NCBI GenBank assembly: GCA_963766605.1
Contig: CAVYAT010000001.1
Span: 558,001-622,000 of the forward strand
Direction of reading: 5' to 3'
DNA from: AC-49 sp963766605
GTDB taxonomy: Bacteria > Actinomycetota > Thermoleophilia > Solirubrobacterales > Solirubrobacteraceae
DNA: 64,000 nucleotides
Below are positions 25,198 through 33,792 of the stretch, one piece after another; the first letter of the stretch is position 1; each line of letters begins with the position of its first letter. Under the pieces are notes generated by a model. It did no database searches. It had not been told where the DNA came from and saw nothing but the letters and a program-made list of their open reading frames with translations. Made by a program: the position numbers and the translations under genes.

Positions 25198-25796
25198 GAC
25201 GGCCTCAGGCCGGTCAGCCAGCGGCCGACGCCGTCGCGGACGGCCGGCAGGTCGCTCTTGAGCGCGTGGTCGCCGCGCACCCGGACAACCTGGCGACTCC
25301 CGGTGGCCCGCGGCATCCCGAATCGGTCGGTCCGGCCCTGGACGACGAGCACCGGGACCACGGGCAGGTCGAGCTCGGGCCAGCGAGAGACGCCCTTGGG
25401 CGACACGAGGGGGAAGGCGAGGCACAGCACCGCGGTGGCGCCGCACTCGGTGGCGGTGCGGCACGCCACGCGCGCGCCCGACGAGCGCCCGCCGGCGATC
25501 AGCGCGAGCCCGCGTAGCGGACCCGCAGCGAGCCGCGCGACCACCGCGAGCCAGGCCTCGTCGAGCCGCGGCGCGGGCGGCGGAGAGCGCCGGCCGGCGA
25601 CACGGTAGGGCTGCTCGACCAGCGCGACCGTCACGCCCGCGGCGAGCGCGGCGTCGCGCGCCGCGCGCAGGTCCGGGGCGTCGGTCCCGCCGCCGGCGCC
25701 GTGCCCGAGCACGAGCGCGCCCCACGGCTCATCGGCCGGCAGCACCCGAGCGCGCGCGAGGCCCGACGGCGTCGTGATGTCGATCGCCCGCGCCAT
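25194..25796 (-). CDS. alpha/beta hydrolase-like protein, TEX30/KANL3 type
   Basis: 200 aa, ATG at 25796. A small alpha/beta hydrolase: oxyanion strand ALVLGHGAGGGTDAPDL, nucleophile elbow LIAGGRSSGARVA (GGRSSG, serine in place), LAFPLVSPKG, and a late Asp (VVQGRTDRFG) and His (RGDHALK). This is the KANL3/TEX30-like group often seen in bacteria; the substrate is unknown. Its stop overlaps the start of the MOSC fusion gene, so the two are translated together. Confidence 0.82.
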   Translation of the reverse strand: MARAIDITTPSGLARARVLPADEPWGALVLGHGAGGGTDAPDLRAARDAALAAGVTVALVEQPYRVAGRRSPPPAPRLDEAWLAVVARLAAGPLRGLALIAGGRSSGARVACRTATECGATAVLCLAFPLVSPKGVSRWPELDLPVVPVLVVQGRTDRFGMPRATGSRQVVRVRGDHALKSDLPAVRDGVGRWLTGLRPS

Positions 25797-25845
25797 GCCG
25801 CTCGCGTAACGTACCCGTCGCGGTCATCTTCCGAGGAGCCCGACG

Positions 25846-26385
25846 ATGCCCAGCCCGATCACTCGCTCGCCGCTCAGCGTCACGATCTCCGCCGATGGCA
25901 CGGCGGTCACCGTCACCGACCCCGATGGCAACGTGGTGCTCGAGAGCAGTCGCCCGCTGCACGACAACACCGCTCCCCCGGCCGTCCAGATGACCGCGAC
26001 CGGCGCGTGGACGGTCGGATGGCGCAACGAAGGTGGCAACACGGCGGTCTGCGACGCGGCCGGCGTGCCGGTCGCCGAGATCCGCGGCACCCCCTACGGC
26101 GACCTGACGATCGTCACCGGTGACGGCACCGAGATCCACCCCACGCCCGGGCCGTTCCTGACGCGCTACGGCGTCAAGTTCGGCTCGCTGGCCGAGGCCT
26201 ACGCGACCTTCCTGATCACGCGCCGCAACGCCTTCAGGCTCAAACTGTCCGACGAGCTGCTCGCGCGACGGGACTGCGAGATGCTCGTTGGCGTGTTCGT
26301 CCACCTCGCCCGCGCGTACATCGTCCGCCAGCGGGCCGCCGCGCGACAGAACTCCGGCGGCGCACCGACCGGGCCGCCGCCGTAA
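25846..26385 (+). CDS. conserved hypothetical protein, 179 aa
   Basis: ATG at 25846 with CGAGGAG upstream; divergent from the hydrolase gene by 49 bp. The first 100 residues are beta-rich with repeating DGxAVTVTDPDGNVVLE, GNTAVCDAAGVPVAEI and IRGTPYGDLTIV, vaguely like a tubby/LURP1 or beta-roll fold. The second half is helical (LAEAYATFLITRRNAFRLKL). No signal peptide, membrane segment or catalytic motif is visible. I do not recognise a family. Confidence 0.65.
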   Translation: MPSPITRSPLSVTISADGTAVTVTDPDGNVVLESSRPLHDNTAPPAVQMTATGAWTVGWRNEGGNTAVCDAAGVPVAEIRGTPYGDLTIVTGDGTEIHPTPGPFLTRYGVKFGSLAEAYATFLITRRNAFRLKLSDELLARRDCEMLVGVFVHLARAYIVRQRAAARQNSGGAPTGPPP

Positions 26386-26451
26386 AGAGCTTCTCGCCCG
26401 AAAAATCAGGGGTCGCACCCGATTGTCGGGGCGCGCGGGAGCCCTCACGGT

Positions 26452-27888
26452 ATGGGCATGGCCCCGCCAACCGCTCCCTCCCGACGCTCGCCGAACATCG
26501 TCCTGGCGGTCGCTGCGCTGGGCGTGTTCATGGCGTTCGTCGACGCCACGGTCGTCAACATCGCGTTTCCGCAGATCGCCGCTGACTTCCACGGCACCCC
26601 GAAGGCCTCGCTGCAGTGGATCGTCAACGCCTACAACATCGTCTTCGCGGCGTTCCTGATCACGAGCGGCCGACTGGCCGACGTGATCGGCCGGCGCCGG
26701 ATGTTCCTCATCGGTCTGGGCGTGTTCACGACAGCGTCGGGGGCATGCGCCCTCGCGCCGTCAGTCGAGACGCTCATCGCGATGCGCGTCGTGCAGGCTC
26801 TCGGCGCAGCGATGATCGTCCCGGCATCGCTCGCGCTCGTCCTCGACGCGTTCGACGAAGCGCGCCACGGGCACGCGGTCGCACTCTGGGCTGCCGTCGC
26901 CGCGCTGGCGGCGGGCGTCGGCCCCACCGTAGGCGGACTGCTGGTGACCACATCGAGCTGGCGCACCGTGTTCCTCGTCAACGTCCCGATCGGCGCGGTG
27001 GCGGCAGTTCTCGCTCACCGGCTCCTGCGCGAGAGCCGGTCGCCCGGGACCCGCCGTTCGCCGGATATCGCGGGCGCCGCGATGCTCGCCGGCGCCATCG
27101 GCGGCCTCGTGTTCGCGATCGTCCAGGGCAGCACCTGGGGCTGGACCGATCCGCGGGTCCTCGGCGCCGGCGCGACGGCGGGCGTCCTGTTGGCGACCTT
27201 CGTGCGCCGATGCCTCACGCGCCCCGATCCGCTGGTCGATCTGCGCCTGTTCGCCAACCGTTCGTGCGGCACGGCCAACGCCGCGACGATGGTGGCCGCC
27301 GCCGGCTTCTTCGGCTTCACGCTGGTCAACGTGCTGTTCCTGACCGAGGTCTGGCACTACTCCGTGCTCCGAGCCGGTCTGGCCATCACGCCTGGCGCGC
27401 TGATCGTGGCCGCGGTCGCCGGGCCGTCAAGTCACGTCGTATCACGGTTCGGCGTGCGCGCGGTTGCCCTCGCCGGCACGCTGCTGTGGGCCGGCTCCGC
27501 CGTCTGGCTGGCGACGCAGGTGGGCGTGCGACCGGACTACGTCGGCCAGTGGCTGCCGGCACTCCTGCTCGCGGGTGTCGGCGCAGGGCTGGCCTTCCCG
27601 ACCCTGAGCAGCGTCGCGATCACGTCGGCGGAGGGCCAGGACTTCGCCACGGCCAGTGCGGTCAACTCGGTCGCCCGTCAGGTCGGCGCGGCGCTGGGCG
27701 TCGCGCTCGTCATCGCCGCCCTCGGCACGCCGGTGACGCTCGGCCAGACCGCGGCGGCCTTCGACCATGCATGGACCGTCGCGGCCGTGTTGTTCGTCGG
27801 GGCCGGCGTGCTGGCCCTGGGCCTCGCCGGACCGGCGGTTCGCCCGATTCGCAACCGCGCCGAACTCGGTCACAATCTGCTCGACTAG
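26452..27888 (+). CDS. MFS drug exporter, DHA2 (EmrB/QacA) type
   Basis: 478 aa, ATG at 26452 (a second ATG two codons later is equally possible). About 14 membrane segments. Motifs: VDATVVNIAFPQIAADF in TM1 (D-x-T-V-VN-A-LP, DHA2 signature), GRLADVIGRRRMFLIG (motif A) and a motif C-like GVGPTVGGLL. It should be a proton-driven exporter of drugs or metabolites in the inner membrane. It stands alone; a strong hairpin (27902-27933) follows the stop. Confidence 0.9.
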   Translation: MGMAPPTAPSRRSPNIVLAVAALGVFMAFVDATVVNIAFPQIAADFHGTPKASLQWIVNAYNIVFAAFLITSGRLADVIGRRRMFLIGLGVFTTASGACALAPSVETLIAMRVVQALGAAMIVPASLALVLDAFDEARHGHAVALWAAVAALAAGVGPTVGGLLVTTSSWRTVFLVNVPIGAVAAVLAHRLLRESRSPGTRRSPDIAGAAMLAGAIGGLVFAIVQGSTWGWTDPRVLGAGATAGVLLATFVRRCLTRPDPLVDLRLFANRSCGTANAATMVAAAGFFGFTLVNVLFLTEVWHYSVLRAGLAITPGALIVAAVAGPSSHVVSRFGVRAVALAGTLLWAGSAVWLATQVGVRPDYVGQWLPALLLAGVGAGLAFPTLSSVAITSAEGQDFATASAVNSVARQVGAALGVALVIAALGTPVTLGQTAAAFDHAWTVAAVLFVGAGVLALGLAGPAVRPIRNRAELGHNLLD

Positions 27889-27901
27889 AAGGTCGTGGGC
27901 A

Positions 27902-27933
27902 CTGCCGGGCGGCGAGGTGGTGCCGCCCGGCAG
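27902..27933 (+). terminator. hairpin terminator after the MFS gene
   Basis: CTGCCGGGCGGC (27902-27913) and GCCGCCCGGCAG (27922-27933) form a perfect 12-bp stem with an 8-nt loop, 13 bp past the stop codon. It has no U-run, as is common for actinobacterial terminators. Confidence 0.65.
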
Positions 27934-28194
27934 GCCACACGTGATGCGCCGCGAGGCCCGGAGGAGATTTGGGCACTGGGCGGCGCTGGGCACCAGGCGG
28001 GTCAGGACTGGCGCTCTCTCAGTGAAGCGTGCGCCGCGGCGGATCGCGTGACAAGCGTGTGAACGCCCACACAGCGCTAACCAAGCGGACTCGGCCTTCG
28101 CGCCGTGCTTGTACGGATCGTCGTACGCCCGCGCGCTTGGCATTCCCCGCGTCGGGGCAGTACGTTGTCCGAACCGTCTATCCAGGAGGGACCT
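27934..28194. other. upstream region of the amine operon, no gene
   Basis: Together with the terminator this is the only gene-free stretch over 300 bp (27889-28194). I find no convincing coding frame or RNA. It holds a possible promoter (28137-28166), a short inverted repeat GTACG-N6-CGTAC (28111-28126) that might bind the PucR regulator, and a strong ribosome site, AGGAGG, at 28183-28188. Confidence 0.4.
28137..28166 (+). promoter_or_regulatory. possible promoter of the amine catabolism operon
   Basis: TTGGCA (28137-28142), 18 bp, TACGTT (28161-28166), upstream of the GTG at 28195. The -35 is good, the -10 only fair. Confidence 0.35.
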
Positions 28195-29583
28195 GTGGCG
28201 ACCACGAGCCCCGGCACAACGACCACGATCGACCTACAGGCGGCCGCTCGGCGCAACCTGTGGATGCACTTCACCCGCATGGGCGGCTACGACGCCCAGC
28301 ACGAGGTGCCGATCATCGTGCGCGGCGAGGGCTGCTACGTCTACGACGAGCACGGCAAGCGCTACCTCGACGGCCTGTCCTCGCTGTTCTGCTCCAACGC
28401 CGGCCACGGCCGCGCCGAGATCGCCGATGCGATGGCCGAGCAGGCCAAGGAGCTGGCGTTCTTCACCAACTGGAGCTACGCCCACCCGCGCGCGATCGAG
28501 CTCGCCAAGCGGGTCGCCGACCTCGCGCCCGGCGACCTCAACCGCGTCTTCTTCACGTCGGGCGGCAGCGAGGCGGTCGAGTCGGCCCTGAAGCTGTGCC
28601 GCGCCTACCACAAGCTCAACGGCGAGGCCACCCGCTACAAGCTGATCGCGCGGGAGATCGCCTACCACGGCACGACGTTCGGCGCCCTGTCGGCGACCGG
28701 AATCGCCGACCTGCGCAGCCCGTATGAGCCGCTGATGCCGGGCGGCTGCCACGTGCCCAACACGCTCGACTACCGCTGGGACGACGACCGCGACCCGCTG
28801 TGGGCGGCCGACGAGATCGAGCGCCGGATCGAGTTCGAGGGCCCGGAGACGATCTCGGCCGTGATCCTCGAGCCGCTCCAGAACGCCGGCGGCTGCCTCG
28901 AGCCGCAGCCCGGCTACTGGCAGCGGGTGCGCGAGATCTGCGACCGCCACGGCATCCTGCTGATCTCCGACGAGGTCATCTGCAGCTGGGGCCGGCTGGG
29001 CCATTACTTCGGCGCCGACCGCTACGGCTACCAGCCCGACCTGATCACGACCGCCAAGGGTCTGACGTCGGCCTACGCGCCGATGGGGGCCGTGATCGTC
29101 TCCGACCGGATCGCCGAGCCGTTCATGCAGGGCACGCGGTCGTTCGCCCACGGCATCACGTTCGGCGGACATCCGGTCGCCGCCGCCGCTGCGATGGCCA
29201 ACCTCGACATCTTCGAGCGCGAGGATCTGTGCGGACACGTGCTGGCCAAGGAGGGTGAGTTCCGCGCGATGCTCGAGAGCCTGCGGGACATCCCGATCGT
29301 CGGCGACGTGCGCGGCGGCGGGTACTTCCAGGCGATCGAGCTGGTCAAGGACCAGGAGACCAAGGAGTCGTTCAACGACGAGGAGTCCGAGACGCTGCTG
29401 CGCGGCTACATGTCGGCCGCGCTGTACGACGCGGGGCTGATCTGCCGCGCCGACGACCGCGGCGACCCGGTGATCCAGTTCGCCCCGCCGCTGATCGCCG
29501 ACAGCGAGCAGTTCGAGGAGATCGAAGGCATCCTGCGGCCGATCCTCACCGAGGCCAGCCACCGCATGGTCGGCGGGAGCTGA
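28195..29583 (+). CDS. class III (omega) aminotransferase, probably diamine- or beta-alanine-pyruvate
   Basis: 462 aa from GTG at 28195 with AGGAGG 7 nt upstream; the earlier in-frame start at 28105 lies in the promoter. PLP-binding class III fold: LDGLSSLFCSNAGHGR near residue 60, FFTSGGSEAVESALKL, ISDEVICSWGRLGHYFGADR and the PLP lysine at 288 (TTAKGLTSAYAPMG). The sequence style matches putrescine- and beta-alanine-pyruvate transaminases. The neighbours (PucR regulator, alanine dehydrogenase, two aldehyde dehydrogenases) support use of pyruvate as acceptor. The exact amine is not readable. It is the first gene of the operon. Confidence 0.88.
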   Translation: MATTSPGTTTTIDLQAAARRNLWMHFTRMGGYDAQHEVPIIVRGEGCYVYDEHGKRYLDGLSSLFCSNAGHGRAEIADAMAEQAKELAFFTNWSYAHPRAIELAKRVADLAPGDLNRVFFTSGGSEAVESALKLCRAYHKLNGEATRYKLIAREIAYHGTTFGALSATGIADLRSPYEPLMPGGCHVPNTLDYRWDDDRDPLWAADEIERRIEFEGPETISAVILEPLQNAGGCLEPQPGYWQRVREICDRHGILLISDEVICSWGRLGHYFGADRYGYQPDLITTAKGLTSAYAPMGAVIVSDRIAEPFMQGTRSFAHGITFGGHPVAAAAAMANLDIFEREDLCGHVLAKEGEFRAMLESLRDIPIVGDVRGGGYFQAIELVKDQETKESFNDEESETLLRGYMSAALYDAGLICRADDRGDPVIQFAPPLIADSEQFEEIEGILRPILTEASHRMVGGS

Positions 29584-29587
29584 TCGC

Positions 29588-31156
29588 GTGCTGACCGTCC
29601 GCCGGCTGGTCTCCGAGTTCGGCCTCGAGCTGCTGTGCGGCGGCGACGGCGCCGACGCGCCGATCCGCTGGGTCCACAGCACCGAGCTGCGCGACCCGAC
29701 GCCGTTCTTGTCCGGCGGTGAGCTCGTGCTGACCACCGGATTGCAGCTCAAGACCGTGCGCGAGCAGCGCGCCTTCGCCGCGCTGCTGACCGAGCACGGA
29801 CTGGCCGGGGTCGGCTTCGGCACCGGCTTCGAACACGACACGGTGCCGCCCGAGCTCGTCACGGCGGCCGCGACGGCCGGGCTGCCGGTGTTCGAGATCC
29901 CCTACGACCTGCCCTTCATCGCGATCACCGAGCGCGCCTTCACCCAGATCGTCAACGAGCAGTACGACGCGCTTCAGCGGGGCACCGCCGTCCACCGGCG
30001 GCTCGAGCGCCTCGTGCTCGAGGAGCGCGGGCTGGACCAGTTGGTGATCGAGCTGGCCGACGCGATCGGCGCCTCGGTGGTCGTGCTCGACGGCCGGGGC
30101 GAGACGCTGGCCGGCGAGATCAACGGCGACCTCGTGCCGGAGACGCTCGACGCGCTGCGCCGCGAGGTCCACGCGCGCACGCTCGCGCTCGGGCGCTCGG
30201 GCGAGAAGAGCGACGGGATCGAGATCGCGTCCGAGCAGCCGGCCGGCGACGTGCTCGTGCTGCCGGTCGCCACCCACGGACGCGGCGCTCCGCAGGCGTG
30301 GCTGGTCGCTGCCCGCCACGATGGCATCGGCCACTACGAGCGGCTGATCGTCCAGCAGGGCGCGACCGTCGTCGCGCTCGAGCTGATGCGCCAGCGCGCG
30401 ATGCGCGAGACGGAACGCCGGCTGGCCGGCGACGTGCTCGCCGAGGCGATCGGCGGCTCGCTCGGCGAGCACGAGACCACGCTGCGCCTGGCCCCGTTCG
30501 GCGTCGGGGCGCGCAGCGCGCTGATGGTCTTCCAGTGCGCCGATCCGACCGGGGCCGAGCGCGACCTTCAGCTGTTGCTCGACGAGGCCGGCGTGTCGGC
30601 GCTCGTCGCGGTCCGCGGCGCGTTGGTATGCGCGGTCGTCGATGCCTCCGAGGGCGACGACGTCGATCCGGTCGCCCTCGCCGGCCGGCTGCGCGACGGC
30701 CTGCAGCGAACCCACGGCGCGGTGCGCGCCGCGACGAGCCGCGTCGGCCCGTCGGGGCGGGTGCGCCATGCCTTCCACGAAGCGCGCTGCGCACTCGAGG
30801 CGACGGCGCTCGCCAACGGCTCGGCGCCCGACGTCGCGTCGCACCGTGACCTCGGCGCGTTCCAGCTGCTGCTGTCGCTACAGGACGAGGAGGCGCTGCG
30901 GCTGTACTGCGACAGCGTGCTCGAGCCGCTGCTGGCCGGCGGCGAGGAGTACGGCGACGAGCTGACGCGCTCGGTCGAGGTGTTCATCGAGTGCGGCGGC
31001 CAGTGGGAGCGCGCGGCGCGCGAGCTGTACTGCCACCGCCATACGCTGCGCTATCGCATTCGCCGGGTCGAGGAGCTGACCGGGCGTGACCTCAGTTCGG
31101 CGCGTGACCGCACGGAGTTCTGGCTTGCACTACGAGCAAGGGAGCTTGTCGCATGA
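29588..31156 (+). CDS. PucR-family transcriptional regulator
   Basis: 522 aa, GTG at 29588, 4 bp after the aminotransferase. Residues 1-130 are the PucR N-terminal domain (LTVRRLVSEFGLELLCGGDG, LVLTTGLQLK, the ligand-sensing part). The middle, about 280-420, is a CdaR GGDEF-like domain. The last 60 residues are a PucR-type HTH (WERAARELYCHRHTLRYRIR). It is expected to activate the operon in response to the amine or its product. Its stop overlaps the start of alanine dehydrogenase (ATGA). Confidence 0.9.
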   Translation: MLTVRRLVSEFGLELLCGGDGADAPIRWVHSTELRDPTPFLSGGELVLTTGLQLKTVREQRAFAALLTEHGLAGVGFGTGFEHDTVPPELVTAAATAGLPVFEIPYDLPFIAITERAFTQIVNEQYDALQRGTAVHRRLERLVLEERGLDQLVIELADAIGASVVVLDGRGETLAGEINGDLVPETLDALRREVHARTLALGRSGEKSDGIEIASEQPAGDVLVLPVATHGRGAPQAWLVAARHDGIGHYERLIVQQGATVVALELMRQRAMRETERRLAGDVLAEAIGGSLGEHETTLRLAPFGVGARSALMVFQCADPTGAERDLQLLLDEAGVSALVAVRGALVCAVVDASEGDDVDPVALAGRLRDGLQRTHGAVRAATSRVGPSGRVRHAFHEARCALEATALANGSAPDVASHRDLGAFQLLLSLQDEEALRLYCDSVLEPLLAGGEEYGDELTRSVEVFIECGGQWERAARELYCHRHTLRYRIRRVEELTGRDLSSARDRTEFWLALRARELVA

Positions 31157-32283
31157 AGATCGGAGTGCCCACCGAGATCAAGACCGACGAGTACCGCGTC
31201 TCGCTGACGCCGGCGGGCGTGCGCGAGCTCGCCGACCGCGACCACGAGGTGCTGATCCAGTCGGGCGCCGGCGAGGGATCGGCGATCACCGACGCCGACT
31301 ACGTCGCCCAGGGCGCGACGATCGTGCCCGACGCCGCCGAGGTGTTCGGCGCCGCCGAGATGGTGCTCGGCGTCAAGGAGCCCCAGGCCTCCGAGGTCCC
31401 GCTTCTGCGCCCCGGCCAGACGCTGTTCACCTACCTGCACCTGGCCCCGGTCCCGGAGCTGACCCAGAGCCTGGTCGACTCCGGCGCGACCTGCATCGCC
31501 TACGAGACGGTCGAGGACAGCAAGGGCCGGCTGCCGCTGCTGGCGCCGATGAGCGAAGTCGCGGGCCGGTTGGCCACGCAGACCGGCGCGTTCTACCTGC
31601 ACCGTCCCAACGGCGGCCGCGGCGTGCTGCTGGGCGGCGTGCCGGGAGTCGCGGCGGCCAACGTGATGGTCATCGGAGGCGGCGTGGTCGGCTTCAACGC
31701 CGCGACGGTCGCGATCGGCATGGGCGCCGACGTCTTCACCTTCGACCGCTCGATCGACCGCCTGCGCGAGCTCGACCTCGCGTTCAACGGTCGCGCCTCG
31801 ACCGTCTACTCCTCGACGCTCGCGATCGAGCAGCTGCTGCCGCAGGTCGACATGGTGATCGGGGCGGTGCTCGTCCACGGCGCGCGCGCCCCGTGGGTGA
31901 TCTCGCGCGAGCAGCTGAAGCTGATGAAGCCGCGCGCGGTGCTCGTCGACGTGTCGATCGACCAGGGCGGCTGTTTTGAGACCTCCCACGCGACGACCCA
32001 TTCCGACCCGACCTACGAGGTCGACGGCATCCTGCACTACTGCGTCGCCAACATGCCGGGCGCCGTCCCGATCACGTCGACCTACGCCCTGACCAACGCG
32101 ACGATCCCCTACGTGCTCGCGCTGGCCGAGCACGGCGTGACGGGCGCGCTCGAGCGCGACCCGGGCCTGCGCCCGGGCGTCAACGTCGCGGCCGGCGCGG
32201 TCACCCACGAGGCCGTCGCCGCCGGAACCGGTTTGCCCTACACCCCGCTGGACGAGGCGCTCGGCGCCCTCGCCGCTCATTGA
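31153..32283 (+). CDS. ald: alanine dehydrogenase
   Basis: 376 aa, ATG overlapping the PucR stop by 4 nt. It catalyses L-alanine + NAD+ + H2O to pyruvate + NH4+ + NADH in the cytosol. Visible features: MKIGVPTEIKTDEYRVSLTP, catalytic LGVKEP (Lys74) and TYLHLAP (His96), Rossmann VMVIGGGVVGFNAATVAIGMG, and catalytic Asp in VDVSIDQGG. Length is normal for the family (about 370). In this operon it can regenerate the pyruvate used by the aminotransferase and release the amino nitrogen as ammonia. Confidence 0.95.
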   Translation: MKIGVPTEIKTDEYRVSLTPAGVRELADRDHEVLIQSGAGEGSAITDADYVAQGATIVPDAAEVFGAAEMVLGVKEPQASEVPLLRPGQTLFTYLHLAPVPELTQSLVDSGATCIAYETVEDSKGRLPLLAPMSEVAGRLATQTGAFYLHRPNGGRGVLLGGVPGVAAANVMVIGGGVVGFNAATVAIGMGADVFTFDRSIDRLRELDLAFNGRASTVYSSTLAIEQLLPQVDMVIGAVLVHGARAPWVISREQLKLMKPRAVLVDVSIDQGGCFETSHATTHSDPTYEVDGILHYCVANMPGAVPITSTYALTNATIPYVLALAEHGVTGALERDPGLRPGVNVAAGAVTHEAVAAGTGLPYTPLDEALGALAAH

Positions 32284-32292
32284 AAGGAAGAC

Positions 32293-33735
32293 ATGGCCGC
32301 CACGACTCAGACCACGCTGCGCAACTTCATCGGTGGGGAGTTCGTCGATTCCGCCGGCGGCGAGACCGAGGACGTCGTCAACCCGTCGACCGCTGAGGTC
32401 ATCGCCCAGGCGCCGCTGTCGAGCGAGGAGGACGTCGATCGCGCCGTCGCCGCGGCCAAGAAGGCGTTCGCCGGCTGGTCGGTGACGACGCCGGCCGAGC
32501 GCTCGCTGGCGCTGCTGAAGTTCGCCGACGCGATCGAGGAGCACGCCGACGAGCTGGCCGACCTCGAGTCGGCCAACGCCGGCAAGCCGCGCGCCAACGT
32601 GCTGTCCGACGAGGTCCCGGTGATGGCCGACAACATCCGCTTCTTCGCCGGCGCGGCGCGCAACATGGAGGGCAAGGCGTCGGGCGAGTACCTCGAGGGA
32701 TTGACGTCGATCATCCGCCGCGAGCCGGTCGGGATCATCGGCCAGATCGCCCCCTGGAACTACCCGATGATGATGGCGATCTGGAAGCTCGGCCCAGCGC
32801 TGGCGACCGGCAATACGCTCGTCCTCAAGCCGGCCGAGACGACGCCGATGTCGTCGCTGAAGCTCGCCGAGATCGCCGCCGAGCTGTTCCCGCCCGGTGT
32901 CCTCAACGTCATCTGCGGTCACGGCGAGCCGACCGGTGCACGGCTCGTCACCCACCCCGACGTCGACATGGTCTCGCTGACCGGTTCGCCGGGGACCGGT
33001 AAGTGGATCGCCCGCGCGGCGGCCGACTCTCTGAAGCGGGTGCACCTCGAACTGGGCGGCAACGCGCCGGTGATCGTGTTCGACGATGTCGACGTGGCAA
33101 CCGCAATGGAGACGATCGCCGGCGTCGGCTACTACAACGCGGGCCAGGACTGCACCGCGGCGACACGGGTGCTGGCATCGCCGAAGGTCTACGACGACGT
33201 CGTCAGCGGGCTGGCCGAGCAGGCCAAGTCGCTGGTCATGGGCGACATGCTCAGCGCCGACACGACGCTGGGCCCGGTCAACTCGCAGCGCCAGCGCGAG
33301 CGCGTCGAGAGCTTCTTCGAGCGCAAGCCCGGCCACGCCGAGATCGTGACCGGCGGCGGCGAGCCCGACCTGCCCGGGTTCTTCGTCGAGCCGACCGTGA
33401 TCGCCAACCTCCAGCAGACCGACGAGATGGTCCAGCAGGAGATCTTCGGTCCGGTGATCACCGTGCAGCGGTTCTCCGACGAGGACGAGGCGATCGCGTG
33501 GGGCAACGACACGATCTACGGGCTGTCGGCGTCGGTGTGGACGCGCGACATCGGCCGCGCGCTGCGCGTCGCCAACGCGCTGCGGTTCGGCTGCGTGTGG
33601 ATCAACGACCACCTGCCGCTGGCCTCCGAGATGCCCCACGGCGGTTACAAGCAGTCCGGCTACGGCAAGGATCTGTCGATGTACGCGCTGGAGGACTACA
33701 CGCACGTCAAGCACGTGATGGCGAGCCTCGGCTAG
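32293..33735 (+). CDS. aldehyde dehydrogenase, gamma-aminobutyraldehyde/betaine-aldehyde type
   Basis: 480 aa, ATG with GAAAGGAAG upstream, 9 bp after ald. Normal ALDH length. Motifs: IAPWNYPMMMAIWKLGPALA, Glu253 (HLELGGNAP), catalytic Cys287 (GQDCTAATRV), EIFGPVITVQRF and HGGYKQSGYGKDLS. The closest style is bacterial gamma-aminobutyraldehyde dehydrogenase. It probably oxidises the aldehyde made by the aminotransferase to an acid with NAD(P)+. Followed by a hairpin and an inserted nuclease-like gene. Confidence 0.93.
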   Translation: MAATTQTTLRNFIGGEFVDSAGGETEDVVNPSTAEVIAQAPLSSEEDVDRAVAAAKKAFAGWSVTTPAERSLALLKFADAIEEHADELADLESANAGKPRANVLSDEVPVMADNIRFFAGAARNMEGKASGEYLEGLTSIIRREPVGIIGQIAPWNYPMMMAIWKLGPALATGNTLVLKPAETTPMSSLKLAEIAAELFPPGVLNVICGHGEPTGARLVTHPDVDMVSLTGSPGTGKWIARAAADSLKRVHLELGGNAPVIVFDDVDVATAMETIAGVGYYNAGQDCTAATRVLASPKVYDDVVSGLAEQAKSLVMGDMLSADTTLGPVNSQRQRERVESFFERKPGHAEIVTGGGEPDLPGFFVEPTVIANLQQTDEMVQQEIFGPVITVQRFSDEDEAIAWGNDTIYGLSASVWTRDIGRALRVANALRFGCVWINDHLPLASEMPHGGYKQSGYGKDLSMYALEDYTHVKHVMASLG

Positions 33736-33745
33736 CACCGCCGCC

Positions 33746-33779
33746 GCGAACGTCCCGGACCGTTGGCTATAGGGGGTAG
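33746..33779. repeat. left 34-bp inverted repeat of a nuclease-gene unit
   Basis: Matches the right repeat (34660-34693) as its reverse complement at 29 of 34 positions; both outer ends read GCGAACGTCCCGG inward. It begins 10 bp after the aldehyde dehydrogenase stop and covers the last 13 bases of the nuclease-like gene. Confidence 0.75.
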
Positions 33780-33792
33780 TCCGGGACGTTCG
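33747..33792. terminator. strong hairpin at the end of the aldehyde dehydrogenase gene
   Basis: CGAACGTCCCGGAC (33747-33760) and GTCCGGGACGTTCG (33779-33792) form a perfect 14-bp stem with an 18-nt loop. It could stop transcription from both sides. Its right arm is inside the nuclease-like gene, and its left arm is the end of the inverted repeat. Confidence 0.5.

Noticed and set aside
22339..25608. Open frame of about 1090 codons on the plus strand
   Set aside because: It crosses three real genes on the other strand (DUF899, ArsR-SRPBCC, MOSC fusion) that have motifs; artefact.
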